Shown here piece after piece: positions 45,501 through 56,344 of a stretch of 64,000 nucleotides of DNA (its first letter is position 1; every line of letters starts with the position of its first letter). Source of the stretch: Lytechinus variegatus. Its lineage: Eukaryota; Echinodermata; Echinoidea; Temnopleuroida; Toxopneustidae. The stretch lies in NCBI RefSeq assembly GCF_018143015.1, contig NC_054750.1, positions 5,200,501-5,264,500 of the forward strand, read 5' to 3'. Under the pieces are notes generated by a model that was not told where the DNA came from, did no database searches, and was given only the letters and a program-made list of their open reading frames with translations. A program made the translations under genes and the position numbers.

Positions 45501-48500
45501 ATGGATAACCAGGGGAAGATCATTCAAGAGAACAGGGCCAGCATGAGCAAAAGCCTGTGCCTCCAATGTCTTTACAGATTTGGGAACAACCAGGGAACCA
45601 GAGTTGGATGAAGGAAGGGACCTGACAGGAGAGTATTGTTAATTTACAGATGCTGCAAGACTTTGAAGTTCTATTATATAGAAACAGTGAGTACAATGAA
45701 TTTTAAGGTATGAATGGGAGACTGATGTCAATGGATTTAAAAGTTGAAGTGTTTTTTTCTCTCTCTCTTTCTTTTACAAAACTTTTTAGAAGCACTTGCC
45801 CAGTCGGGCAAGTAAATTTTTAAATAGGTGGAATATACTTGCCCAAAAATCTATTTCACTTGCCCAAAAAAATCATTGAAAAAAAAGTTTTACCTCTTTA
45901 AAAGAAAGTTTTGTGGTTATATAAACCATTGACCTTTTTCTCTCTGTTGACATGAACTGATCTACTTTGTTATTGCATTTATTTTTCCACAGTGACTTTA
46001 TCTTGCCTGCCATGACCAAAATTAGTGTCAATATATGATATCGACCCTATTGTATTTTTGGTCATTCTACCGTAAGAATTTTGCTTGCCCAGTTCGGGCA
46101 AGTAGTTTTGGTCTTTACTTCAAAACACTTGCCCGACTCTAAGCTTTACTTGCCCCGGGCAATAGGGCAAGTGCTTATGTAGCACCCTGCAATGTGCAGT
46201 GACTGGTATTTTTGAGACAAAATATGATAAACAGTCAGACATCTTTTATATTTACCCAACGAAGGGAGGAAGTGGACAGATGCGACTCTCCTTAGAAATT
46301 TGTATCGGCTCTCATATCAAATGTGTAACATCTGTCCATCCATATTAATAGTTAAATGGCAACTCAAGATCACAGTTACAGTCAAACTAGATTTCAGAAT
46401 ACAGGCCTATTAAAGTGTGCTATTTAGTTATTTGATATATAAGTACAGGAACAAAGATTGATCACATGTTTAAAAAGGTTCATATCAATAATAAATGATC
46501 AATTTTTTTTTTATCTGAAAGAGGTATTCCAGGCTGAAAATAATACGATTGCAGCAGAGGAAGAAAAAAGCTATGAAATTTTAAAGACTTATATAATTTT
46601 GGTGAAACAGTTTTCTATGCCTGTCTTCATGGTTATTCAGTGAGCAAACTGATGTCATATCCCTACTTGTTCTTTATTCCATTAAGTTGTGTTTATTCAA
46701 TGTTTTTATCCATAAACTAACAAATATATTGACAATGATTTAATGCATTTGATAGGCTTATTCATTGTTGCAACTTATTCTATTATAATGGGATATATCA
46801 TACACACGGATGAAAATATGAATAACATAAGAAGAAGGATAGTGGGGATGTGACATCATCAGCCCACCTAACAAATGTTCATGACAACATACATAGATAA
46901 CTCTTCTCACGAAATATTGTGCAGTTTTAGAATTCAATAACTTTGTTATATGTGATCAGATTTTGATGAAATTTTCAGCATTTTATTTGTATTCAGCCTG
47001 GAGTACCCCTTCAACTATCAAGCTGACATTACCATTTGAGAAGTGTGCATGCCATATGTAGGTTGATGAATGCATATTAGCAATGTAATCGGCCATGTCC
47101 CCACTAATAGCTATGGTGAAAACAAGGGTAATACATACCCATATCGGACCTGGATAAAAAATGGAATGAAAGCAAATTATTTCACATCCATTAAAAGTTT
47201 AAATCACTAATTTCTACACCTGAAGACAAAAAAGGGGGAGGGAACAAAGAAAACTGTCTGTTGACAAATTCACATTCGAAAAAGAATGCAAACACACGGC
47301 AAACCTAAAGATGGGTCAAATAACAAAAACAGAAGAATGTTTGAATGAGTTTTTACCCAATGAAGTTTAAAATTTAAATCAAGTTTCAACTTATTTCTTA
47401 TAGTAATGGGTATGACTCTATACTTGAATAAAAAAAAAATACTAAAACTTTACTATTTAAATGAAAATAAGTGTACATATAGCTTTCAGTTTCAAGGAAA
47501 TAAAAATAGAACAATATAATCATTCCCAGCCTGTCTTGACAAACTAAAACTACACTTTCAGTTTTCAAGAATGAAAATTTCATGTCTTAGTGTCTTATTT
47601 TATTTTCAAACTAGAATAAGAATCATAAATATCAAAACTAATATATGTTATTATTTCTTTTGCTTCTTCTCCTCTCTGTTCCCTCAACACTTTTTACCCT
47701 CTTTTGGTTAAATGTTCAATCTGATTATTTACAAGTGTGGACTTATCGTAAGGAAAGGCAGTCGTGTGGTCTGAGCATTGGACTCATAATCGCAAGGTTG
47801 TGAGTTCGAATCCTAACTCTGCCATTGTCTCCACTTTGAAATGAGGCCCAAGAGTGATATCTGTCGTCTATTATGTCAGCCACTATGGCTGTTTAACCTA
47901 GACGTAAAATGTTTCCAAGGTAATTGGTTATATACCAGCTTGGCCTTTACCAGCAAAAACTGCTGTCCTGCCGAGTTCCTACGGGAGTTACCATAACAGA
48001 AACAGAAACAGACTGGCTTTCAGTATCAAAATCACGGTCTTACTATTATTAAAATGTGTTCAAACCTGATATCAGAACCTTCTATGGGGTTTATATGTTT
48101 CCATATTGGCATACATGTATTACCCCTTGGCCTACTGTATCTAATTGGTCCATATACAAAACCTACTGTATGGGAGCAACATAATTCTACAATAATAATA
48201 ATAATAAACATTTATATAGCACTTAGTACAAATGTTTCTAAGCGCTGCATAATATTACCCCGGCTTTAGCAGTTACCCTGATTGGGCACATCAACAATTC
48301 AAGGAATTCCTTCCTACAGGTACCTATTTTCTACACCAGGTGGGTGTTTCATAAAGCTATTCGTAGGTTAAGAGCAACTTTAAGAACCGGTGATCCTTTC
48401 TTACGCGCTAAACCATCGCCAATGAACGTGTTGGTTACATACCATTTATAAAAAGAAAAGATCACCGGTCGTTATTAAAGTCACTCTTAACTTACGCCTT

Positions 48501-51500
48501 ACGGGCAGCTTTATGAAACGACTCCCTGGGTGGAGAGAGGCAATTGTAGACAAACGCATTGCCAGAGAACATGAGTGCTACGGTGGGAATTGAAACCCGG
48601 ACCTTCGGACCTTGTAGTTTAAAGTCCGAAGACTAATCCACTAAGCCACAACAGCTCTACATAGTAAATGTGTTAAAGGCTATGTTAAAGAGTTCTGTAA
48701 AGAAATCTAATTTCAACAGGAAATGGTTGGACGCAATCATAAATTGTTTATCATACGCCAGAATGCTTATTTAGACAGTTTTAATTCAGGCTTGCTTGAA
48801 TTTATATTCATTTCATTACCACATGCTTTTCCTGGTATAACAAACACAGCAAACAACATGTGGGACCAAACTAGTAATGGACAAACATTTTTCAGTAATT
48901 TGTCTGATCTTTATTTGCTAGGTGTTATTGTAATTTTACATTTTCTTGATAAACCTTTTATCAGATGTCAGTTTTTTTTCATATAAGTGTGTAATTTTTT
49001 TCAATTCTGAAAAAAATTTACTTCCTGTTGTTACGAGTACGTACCAGGGGGGTGTTTCACAAAAAGGTAAGTACATGTATGACTTACAGTCATGCTTAAA
49101 TACTGGCATGCACAGAAATGTCATTCGCAATGTTATTGTTTAATATGCAGAAGTGCGCATCAACGTAGTATGATCTGACCAATGCAGCAATGTCGTCAAT
49201 ACTGCGCGAAACTGGGGATTTAAGTGCGACTCTATGTCACACTGAACTGTTTGTGAAACACTCCCCTGAGTTTATCTTGAAGGATAAAGTGATGAAGCTC
49301 ACCATAGAGATCAGGGGAAGGTCTGATGTGGGAATCTAGGAAGCTCTTGGTAGGGTTTGGGATGAAGGAGCCGAGGAGACGACGGCCCACCTGGGAGGTA
49401 TCCACGTCAAAGAACTGCTGATAGTACTCAAAGGTCCACAGTGACGGCTGCTTCTTCTGTCCAGATAACAGCTATAGAGGAATAGGGGTTAACATTTAAT
49501 AACAATACTACTACTAATAATAGGCATTTACATAGTGCCATCTATCTATAAATAATCTATTCTGAGGCTCGGCACATTATTATTATCATTCTCCCAGCTT
49601 GAGCTCAAACTGTCTTCCAGCCCTTTCAAGGAATTAATCCTTGCCAAGTACCCATTCACCTCACCTGGGTTGAGTATCAATTTTTATTATTTCTATTTCG
49701 TTGTTCCTGAAATTTTGTACTCGAGCAATAAATACTGGTAAATAATTGTGATTTTCATGATTATTCTTTTGATTAAAATGAAATTATTTTTAACATTCAT
49801 TGATAATACCTCAGTATCACCCTCATCATCATCGAGGGGATCATCATCATGGAAGGCAGTATGAACTTGAGCAGGTTTGGTTGGAGTATCATTCAAGTCT
49901 TGAAGAAGAGAGGCATCTCCAAAGTCTAAAAGAGGAAACAAATTAAATCCCATGATCGTTTGTTTTGCGTCACCTGTGCCTGGGAGGTGAAAAGCGAACT
50001 GAATCACTATGACCAGCAAGTGTCTCGGAATCGGGGGGGCAGGTCAACAATTGCACCAGGGTTTCCCCCTCCTTTTGCATACATACAAATAGTGCAGTGA
50101 TTGGATTCTATCCGAGGGACCGAATGTTTTCTATTGTAACATAGCCTGCATCCCCCTGGAACAGGGGAAGGGCACATTTACATACAATCCAAGCTTCGGT
50201 CATCCACATGGGGTGGACTCAAATCCACAACCTTTGGTTCACCAGGCAGACCCTTTACCTACTGAGCTAACTCACTCCCATTATCATTATTACCATACAT
50301 GCACGGAATCCATTAAAATTATCACCAAAGTCTTTGTTTGTATAAATATGTGACAAAGGATTCCAGAAGATAAGATTGCTGAGAATTCTTTGACAGTCAA
50401 TTTCATTGTTACCTTTTTTATTTTCCCATTGGTGGAGAAATATAGAAATGCGCCCTAAAGAAAAATGACCTTGCCTGAAAGTTTCAATGAGATTGCAGTG
50501 AGCACATCTCATGCTTGAGTGTACCCTGACCTTCAAACACTGTAATTTGTGAAGCTCTCGATAAGTTTCTTCTGCATTCAATCAAGTAATTGTTGGATTA
50601 TTGTTGCTAAATTTTGACAAGTTATATATCAGTTTGAAGCTTAGGATATGCTTTTTCAAACTCGATAATAATCCAGAATTACATTTTGGGTGACTTATTG
50701 TTGGTTTGGGGGTGGCTGGTCACCTGTGGAAAAAAATAAGATATTTACCTTGAAAATTCAAATCAGTCTGATCATCATCCTGTGAAGAAAAACAACCAGA
50801 AAGGAATCATGATAATGTTGAATGCAGTTTGGTATCATGTCTGCTGAATGCAAAATACCATAATCGTAGGTGGTCTACATTTGTCAAGAAAATCTTATTT
50901 AAGATAACATCAATAATCAATAGGATGTGTGTTGTGTGGAATAATTTACAAGTGACTTTAAAAAATAAAGAGAATATGAAAGAGCAAAATGGCAAAGGTA
51001 GTTCAGGGTAGTGCTGGTCGATATTTGATTTCAGTGACAGTCGATTATCACCACAAAATATCACTGATAACATGATATACCACAGAGTCTGAAAATTCAT
51101 TTACATAGTATGTTGAGTTGCAATTCAGTGAGAAGAGAAAAGGGAAATGAATGGGGCTATCATGAACAACTGACATTTGTGTACCAACTTTAATAGCGAA
51201 CTTAGGAAGTTCTGAGTTGTTGTAAAGCAATAAAGTAGCACTTTGGTCAATAAATACTTCCATTCCTTATATTCATAGATCACATATCCATTATATTCCA
51301 CGTTTCCTTAGCAAAAATTTCCAACAAAATATACCAAATCAGGATTTTTTAAAGCAAGATTTGATAATTACTAATCAATACATTTATCAAATACTGCAAT
51401 ATTGAGATCTTTCTAAAAGTATTCAATGTTTCATCATTTAGAAGATGTGTTGTTAAGTTCCTGTCAAAAAATTCCAAACAATAAGGAAATTATATAAGTA

Positions 51501-52466
51501 TGTATGTGTTCAGTAATGAGTTTATGTACAATTAACATATCAATTTACTAATTGATAATTACTAATTAAATATTTAATACATTGATCAATCAAGACAAAT
51601 ATTTATTGATATCCTTTCTCATCACCTGTTTTTACTCAGTTTTATAGAGTAAAATGAATAATTTGTACAATTTTGTAAAAAAAAAATTTTTTGTCAGTCA
51701 GTCACACATTTTGAATGGTCGCAATGGTAAGACAATGGCAATAATTAAATCAGATTTTTAATATTAAAAAAATCATAACTCTCTTATATTTGGCCTAGAG
51801 TAATGGTTAACCATTTTAAATGTGTTTTTTAGCCCTTTCCAATGGACTATAAAGTTACAATGTAATTCCATGATTTTTATTTTTTTTGTCACATTCCTAA
51901 ATGTGGTCGCAATAGCACTCCAAATAAAAGGGGAAAAATAAATTATGCACTTACCTCGATTGTATGGATGGTCTATCGTGACACAGAATTCCTGACATCG
52001 AGGCACAAACTGGACCCTAAAAAAAGTTCTGTTTCATTTTCCTTCTGACAAAATTGAAAACAAAATGGCCAATCATGCCGATCGATACCAAAATGAATGC
52101 GACAGACGTCTAACTTTTCCTTTCTTTCAATCTGAGCCTGAGGGTCCATTTTGTGTCTCGGTGTCAGGGATTCTGTGTCACGATAGGATAGATCTTCATT
52201 TCATCCATGTAATCGAGGTAAGTGCATAATTTGTTTTTTCCCCTTTTATTTGGAGTGCTATTACGACCACATTCTACCCCATTTTGGAGAGTATATGTTT
52301 GACTAGTATTACACGGACGAGTCCTGCCTGGGCTCCGGCCCGCTAGCTTCGCCTTCGCAGGCCGGAGTTCCCTGGGCTGGGTTAGGATGACACGAAAATC
52401 AATATGTGGGACAAAAGTCAACATTACCTTATCAACATCAACTATCAATCCAGTAGTTTCTGCCAT
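42534..52466 (-). CDS. Yip1-family Golgi membrane protein, YIPF1/YIPF2 ortholog, complete
   Basis: Exons in transcription order: 52466-52428, 50779-50749, 49925-49810, 49471-49303, 47149-47033, 45279-45125, 43397-43215, 42641-42534. They join in phase to 918 nt (305 residues; human YIPF1 has 306). The N-terminal cytosolic part is acidic (DDDPLDDDEGD near residues 50-60). WTFEYYQQFFDVDT (about 74-87) and the start of the Yip1 domain follow. About five membrane segments lie between 118 and 270, with CLYGYSLTIYIP near 196-207 as the family signature. A short Pro/Thr-rich tail (VDPTAPPVTT) ends the protein. YIPF1 and YIPF2 act in Golgi and endosomal membrane trafficking and bind Rab proteins. The donor after exon 7 is GTTTGT, weaker than the others. 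A pre-2R genome should have one gene for both vertebrate paralogs. Confidence 0.93.
43489..44332. mobile_element. TIR element with TAGGGGAAGGYGGGGTAAGTT ends
   Basis: Left TAGGGGAAGGCGGGGTAAG and right CTTACCCCACCTTCCCCTA. The interior repeats GGCTCAACTTGCCCCA-type phrases several times on both strands. No transposase. About 840 bp, last-but-one intron of the YIPF gene. Confidence 0.85.
44630..45083. mobile_element. MITE-like element with GTCAARTCCASCC ends
   Basis: Left GTCAAATCCAGCCAAGAAAA, right CTGGGGTTGACTTGACC, with inverted GATTTGAATCAA / TTGATTCAAATC just inside. It ends 42 nt beyond the donor of YIPF exon 6 (45125). Related to 413-872. Confidence 0.7.
45330..45660 (-). mobile_element. 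LINE 3' fragment (CR1/L2-like ORF2 C-terminus)
   Basis: The minus strand encodes KTLEAQAFAHAGPVLLNDLP, then DCTSIDTFKHYLKRR. This is the typical end of a CR1/L2/Rex-type reverse-transcriptase ORF, where an F-x-H-A-G-P-x-LWN-LP motif is followed by a SLDTFKxxLKxxLF motif. It then runs into a short 3' tail with GCGCATTACAAATC and ATTATTATAT-like repeats. Only the last ~70 codons are present; the 5' part is missing. It directly follows YIPF exon 6 in the intron upstream of it. Confidence 0.75.
45775..46193. mobile_element. hAT-like MITE with GCACTTGCCC inverted repeats
   Basis: Left AGAAGCACTTGCCCAGTCGG, right GGGCAAGTGCTTATGTAGCA then CCCTG. CTTGCCCGACT-type phrases repeat inside on both strands. 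The terminal CAGGGTGCTACA suggests the hAT superfamily. Confidence 0.7.
46517..47013. mobile_element. TIR element, GGGGTACTCMAGGCTRAAAA family, copy 2
   Basis: Left GAGGTATTCCAGGCTGAAAA, right CAGCCTGGAGTACCCCTTC. The interior GGGGATGTGACATCATCAGC matches copy 1. It lies in the intron between YIPF exons 5 and 6 and ends 20 nt beyond the donor of exon 5 (47033). Confidence 0.85.
47757..48012 (+). mobile_element. tRNA-derived SINE with CAT-anticodon type head, intact copy
   Basis: The head reads GGCAGTCGTGTGGTCTGAG, the anticodon-loop-like CTCATAA and box B GTTCGAATCC. It looks like a tRNA but the stems are imperfect. The body contains ATATCTGTCGTCTATTATGT and GGTTATATACCAGCTTGG, and the end is (ACAGAA)n. 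It provides the reference for the split copy at 33245-34560. Confidence 0.85.
48186..48660 (-). mobile_element. tRNA-derived SINE interrupted by a hairpin MITE
   Basis: Minus strand. The tail and body are at 48186-48338 (AATAATAATAATAAACATTT, then CCCGGCTTTAGCAGTTACC). The head is at 48531-48660 (GGAATTGAAACCCGGACC and TCCGAAGACTAATCCACTAA in reverse sense). The MITE at 48339-48530 separates them. Confidence 0.85.
48339..48530. mobile_element. Palindromic MITE, GTTTCATAAAGCTGTTCGTA family, copy 6
   Basis: Left GGTGGGTGTTTCATAAAGCT, right AGCTTTATGAAACGACTCCC, with ACCGGTGATCC / GATCACCGGTCG inside. Inserted into a SINE in the intron between YIPF exons 4 and 5. Confidence 0.9.
49045..49268. 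mobile_element. MITE with CAGGGGGGTGTTTCACAAA ends
   Basis: Left CCAGGGGGGTGTTTCACAAA, right TTTGTGAAACACTCCCCTG, about 220 bp. It ends only 34 nt from the donor of YIPF exon 4 (49303). Confidence 0.8.
49498..49682 (-). mobile_element. SINE tail and body fragment, ATT-tailed family
   Basis: AATAATAGGCATTTACATAG, then CAAGTACCCATTCACCTCAC and CTGGGTTGAG in reverse sense. The tRNA head is absent. It starts 26 nt before the acceptor side of YIPF exon 4. Confidence 0.7.
50080..50285 (-). mobile_element. tRNA-derived SINE with TTAGCTCAGTAGGTAAAG head
   Basis: On the minus strand GAGTTAGCTCAGTAGGTAAA (box A) and GTGGATTTGAGTCCACCCC (box B) form a tRNA-like head, followed by a body with CAGGGGGATGCAGGCTA. 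Stem mismatches and the fused body argue against a functional tRNA. YIPF intron 2. Confidence 0.75.
51899..52276. mobile_element. MITE with about 115-bp terminal inverted repeats
   Basis: Left ATGTGGTCGCAATAGCACTC, then AATAAAAGGGGAAAAA and TTACCTCGATTGTATGGATG; the right side repeats this inverted (GGAGTGCTATTACGACCACA). CTATCGTGACACAGAATTCC also pairs with its inverse. It lies in YIPF intron 1, about 150 bp from the first coding exon. Confidence 0.85.
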
Positions 52467-53254
52467 TTCCCCTGTAATCTTATTCAAAGTCTAGTTCACT
52501 TGGTATCTGCTTATATTAGAGCTACTACTCTGATGTAAAGAAAAGAAGAAATATCGACAAAAATCTTCCAAACGTCTTTCTTTTCTTACAGAAGGCAGCT
52601 GTTCCACGTCAAGCCTTCAAGGCAAGATCATTCTAGTCTTGCACGATCAGACACCAAATTGTAATTTGACGTTAGCTCGGCCAGGTTCAGAGTCGCGTCG
52701 AGAGCCAACACTTGAACAAGCATTTCGTTTAATAATTTGATTCATCTATCTCATTATTATGTCTCTATCATTGCCTTCTCAAGACGATTAATATGGAGTT
52801 TTAAGCTGACTTATAATGAAAGTTAAATAGAGTCTGATTATACAGACTAATAGATATAAACACTCTTTTCGTTCCTCTTGATAACAAAAAAGGTAAGATA
52901 AAAAAGTGATCTTTTTATCATTTTCCTCTGCATTTATTTTATAATTTTTTGTTAATTAAATAACGAATAGAATGTGGGGATTATTTTTTTGAAATGAATA
53001 ATAGACATAGCCTAGTCACTATTATCATGGTCAGATGAAGTATAAATGTTCAACACCCGGGTTCAAAAATATTCTAAACAAAAAAGATTAGGCTATACAT
53101 GTATATAGCATTACTGTCAAATTAGTTATTTTGATAAATAAATGATATGTGTAAACAAATAGCGTGACAAAGAAGACAAACCAAAACGAAACTCAATAAG
53201 TTTACAAGTACATTCATACACAGAATGGATACGGTCTATTGTCAAGAAATTTGC

Positions 53255-53430
53255 CTGCTATTAATATTATCATAATTATTATTATCATTATTATTGTTAT
53301 TATTATTATTATTATTATCATTATTATTATATTATTATTATTATCATTATTATTATTATATTATTATTATTATTATATTATTATTATTATCATTACTATC
53401 ATCATTATTATGATGATCTTTTTTCGATGT
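53255..53430 (+). repeat. ATT microsatellite
   Basis: About 175 bp of ATT with scattered ATC units, no other content. Confidence 0.97.
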
Positions 53431-53828
53431 AGAAATACTTAAGAGCATCAGCTTAATGAGTAAACTAATTGAAACTAAAGTCTAAATATACTGAGACGAG
53501 GGGACGATTAAGAGAAACACATATTACAAATTCTTTGAGTTTTGTTCAACCTGAACATCACTGAAATTTATTGTTACAAACTTTATAATTATATTTCCAC
53601 AACACACTTAACATTGTGTCTATGATAAATTCCAGTCGGCACTCTGATTGCCTTATCTGCCTAGAGAAACAAATGTTTGAACCACAAGGACAAGACTTGG
53701 AATATCCTGGTACTCTGCATTGACTATCAATAAAAAAAAAATAGAGTAAAATCCAGCAAATAGCTGGAAAAAATCATCAAAATCTGATAACAAAATTTAA
53801 AGTTCGTATAAAGTTCAATAGTGAAAAC

Positions 53829-53988
53829 GGGGGAGCCTTTCATGAAAGGACTTGTCGGACTTTGCGACTAGTCCTGTTTTATCCGACAGTTGCCAAATAG
53901 TAACAATGCCTCTCATCCAATCAGAACTAAGGAAAGTTGTCAGATCTGACAACTTGCCGGATAAAAATGTTATTGAAACACTTCCCAG
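53829..53988. mobile_element. Palindromic MITE, GGGGAGCGTTTCATGAA family, copy 3
   Basis: Left GGGGGAGCCTTTCATGAAAG, right TATTGAAACACTTCCC, interior GTTGTCAGATCTGACAACTT as in 10197-10348. Confidence 0.8.
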
Positions 53989-55508
53989 TTATGTACGCCG
54001 TACTTTTACCATGTAGATTGTAGATCCCTCTATCGACCCCCACTCGGGGTATGAGAGTACAACATCTGAACAAGATATAACAAACTATAGTATAAACAGT
54101 ATTTGCATACAATGTTTGCAAACAGTACGATCATGACGATGTATGTTGCGATTGATTCCCTGTAAAGCATGTGCCAATTCAGTTTTTACAGCGATAATGA
54201 AATAAATGAACGAAACGAAATCATAATTGTTCAAAACAAATATATTTCAGGATGAAACTATACAATACTCCTCCTGATACAAAAGAAAAACAATTTACAA
54301 TTAACTCTATATCAAACAGTAATAATATCATTATTACTTATACTACACTTTTTCAGGCCCAAAGCGCTAACAATCAATCAATCAAATCGTGTTATTATAA
54401 TGTATACAGACAACGAAAAGGATAATGCCTTTTTGAACATTGCTATAATAGTGATAGAGACTGTATCCATTGTATAGCAATGGATTTTACTGTTCATCAT
54501 AATGAAGCATGCATTGAGAATGATTTCAAAATCAGGGTATTGATTTAACGAGAAATGATTATGATCTAAATCAAGAATTTGAGTTATTGAAGACATACAT
54601 TACACACCGATAAATGTCTTTTCTCTCTTCGAATATGTCATTAGATCTACTTCAAAAATCTGACAAGTATAGCAGGGCCCTATATGAACGATTTTCTTTA
54701 TACTGTGGGCACTTATATAAATATGAAAAGCAAAAATTAAATATTAAAATTGAAGGTCATTTTGGTTACAGTTTTCAATTTTTACACACATCTTTTCAGA
54801 ACACCTGGGGGCACTGCCTGTGGAGAATAATACACGCAGCACCCCCACTTCAGCACCCCAGCAGCCCCGCTTCCCATGGCCATAAAGTATATACAAATAA
54901 AGATAAAATATTTCATTCATATAGGGCACCTTTCCGGCACCTTCTCAAAAGATACAAAGCGCATTCAACAAAGAAAGAAAAATAGGGAAGCTCATGTTGG
55001 GGTCTAATAAGTAAAACTGAATATAAAAATGCCTCCCCTCATAAAAAAGTGCCCATAAAAAAATGGGGATGAAATTTTTTATGGAGCAAATGTATAGCAA
55101 AATACCCAGGGATTCACTATTCTGACAGGGGTCGAGTCGATCAGCAGATGGATTTTTTTCCTTCCACGAGTGAAAATTAACATTTATTATTATTTCAAAC
55201 CCTGCACTTTCTTTCCGGCACTGTCCATTTTTCTTGCTTCAATAATTGGATTCCTTTTACTTTCCTTTGTTTTGATCGCTTCTTATTAGCCTTTCTTGAT
55301 TTTGTAATCACATGAAGAACAGAGGGGCGATCACCTGATCCCCTACTATACTGATTCTGCGACTTGACTGATGTTAATATTCACCATGCAAAAATATGAT
55401 AGTTAAGAAAAATGAAATTGAAAGTATTTGACATATTTCTTTAAATTCCGTCATAGAGTAGGCCTAAGTAATTATTGATTTCTATTTTTTTTATTTTGCG
55501 ACGTCATA

Positions 55509-55797
55509 CACACTAAGAAATAAAGGTTCAAAATTGAACCCCGAAAGGTTGATGCAAAATCAGCACCCTATGGGTTAAAAAATTGAACCCCTGATTTTGG
55601 GTTCAAAACTGCACCCTAAGTTTAAAATTGAACCTCTAGGGGTGCAGTTTTGAACCCGCAGGGTGCAAAAATGAACCCCAACCGCAGGGTTCAATTTTTG
55701 AACCCCAAATCAGGGATTCAATTTTTGAACTCATAGGGTGCTGATTTTGCATCAACCTTTCGGGGTTCAACTTTGAACCTTTATTTCTTAGTGTGTA
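55509..55797. mobile_element. Full-length palindromic MITE, ACACACTAAGAAATAAAGGT family, copy 1
   Basis: 289 bp pairing along almost its whole length: ACACACTAAGAAATAAAGGT on the left and CCTTTATTTCTTAGTGTGT on the right. AACCCCGAAAGGTTGATGCA and its inverse lie inside, and GGTTCAAAAYTGCACCC-type phrases near the centre. Copy 2 is at 60825-61107. Confidence 0.92.
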
Positions 55798-55924
55798 GAC
55801 GAGCATCTCCCTCATGTCGTATGATATAAATTTGAATGTTATTTTCTCCCCCCCCCCGAAAAAAAAAATTTGGGCGTGTGACATATCATCAGACATAATA
55901 TTTCATATACGCTCTTCTGGAAGA

Positions 55925-56131
55925 AAAAAAAATATTCATCATGTTCTATTACAAAATGAAATTTATCATGTGGGAGCTGCTTGCACATGACGTCACAAAT
56001 TAAAAACTTTAAATACTCATAACTCTTTTATACGATACTGGATTTTCATAAGATCTTTATTAATATTCTTTCTATATTTCTTGCTTTCATTTAAGCCAAC
56101 TGATATTATTGGTGAACTTCTCCTTTAATGC
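55925..56131. mobile_element. MITE fragment, GAAGTTCAYCCY-end family, copy 3
   Basis: Contains TGCTTGCACATGACGTCACA, TACTCATAACTCTTTTATAC and the right terminus GGTGAACTTCTCCTTTAATG. The left end is missing. Confidence 0.6.
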
Positions 56132-56344
56132 TAACATCTTAAACACCTATGTCTACCCATATCATATTCCATTGGACGCGCTGTTCGCAAAATTCAAATT
56201 TGAAAAGTTAGTGTTCACGCTCTCTGTGTTCGTTGGCCTATCCCGAATTTCGAATTTCCATTTAGACCCAATTTTGAAAGACCCGATGAGATGTAGGGTG
56301 AAATATAGGCAGGTGGAAAAAACTACGTGCATCGGAAGTCTGAC

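Larger units (their letters stand above)
52467..56344. other. Spacer between YIPF start and SLC22 end
   Basis: The YIPF promoter and 5' UTR must lie just right of 52466, but no core element could be assigned. The spacer holds an ATT microsatellite (53255-53430), MITEs at 53829-53988, 55509-55797 and 55925-56131, and otherwise AT-rich sequence with no recognisable gene. Open frames of 60-126 codons here show no family resemblance. Confidence 0.6.

Noticed and set aside
47758-47824. tRNA-Met-like gene with a CAT anticodon loop
   Set aside because: The anticodon stem is imperfect, and the same head and body occur as a split SINE at 33245-34560.
49147-49303. Extending YIPF exon 4 leftwards past 49303
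   Set aside because: The GTGAGC donor after CTCTATG and the phase match to the exon at 47149-47033 (G + GT, then PIWVCITLVF) fix the border.
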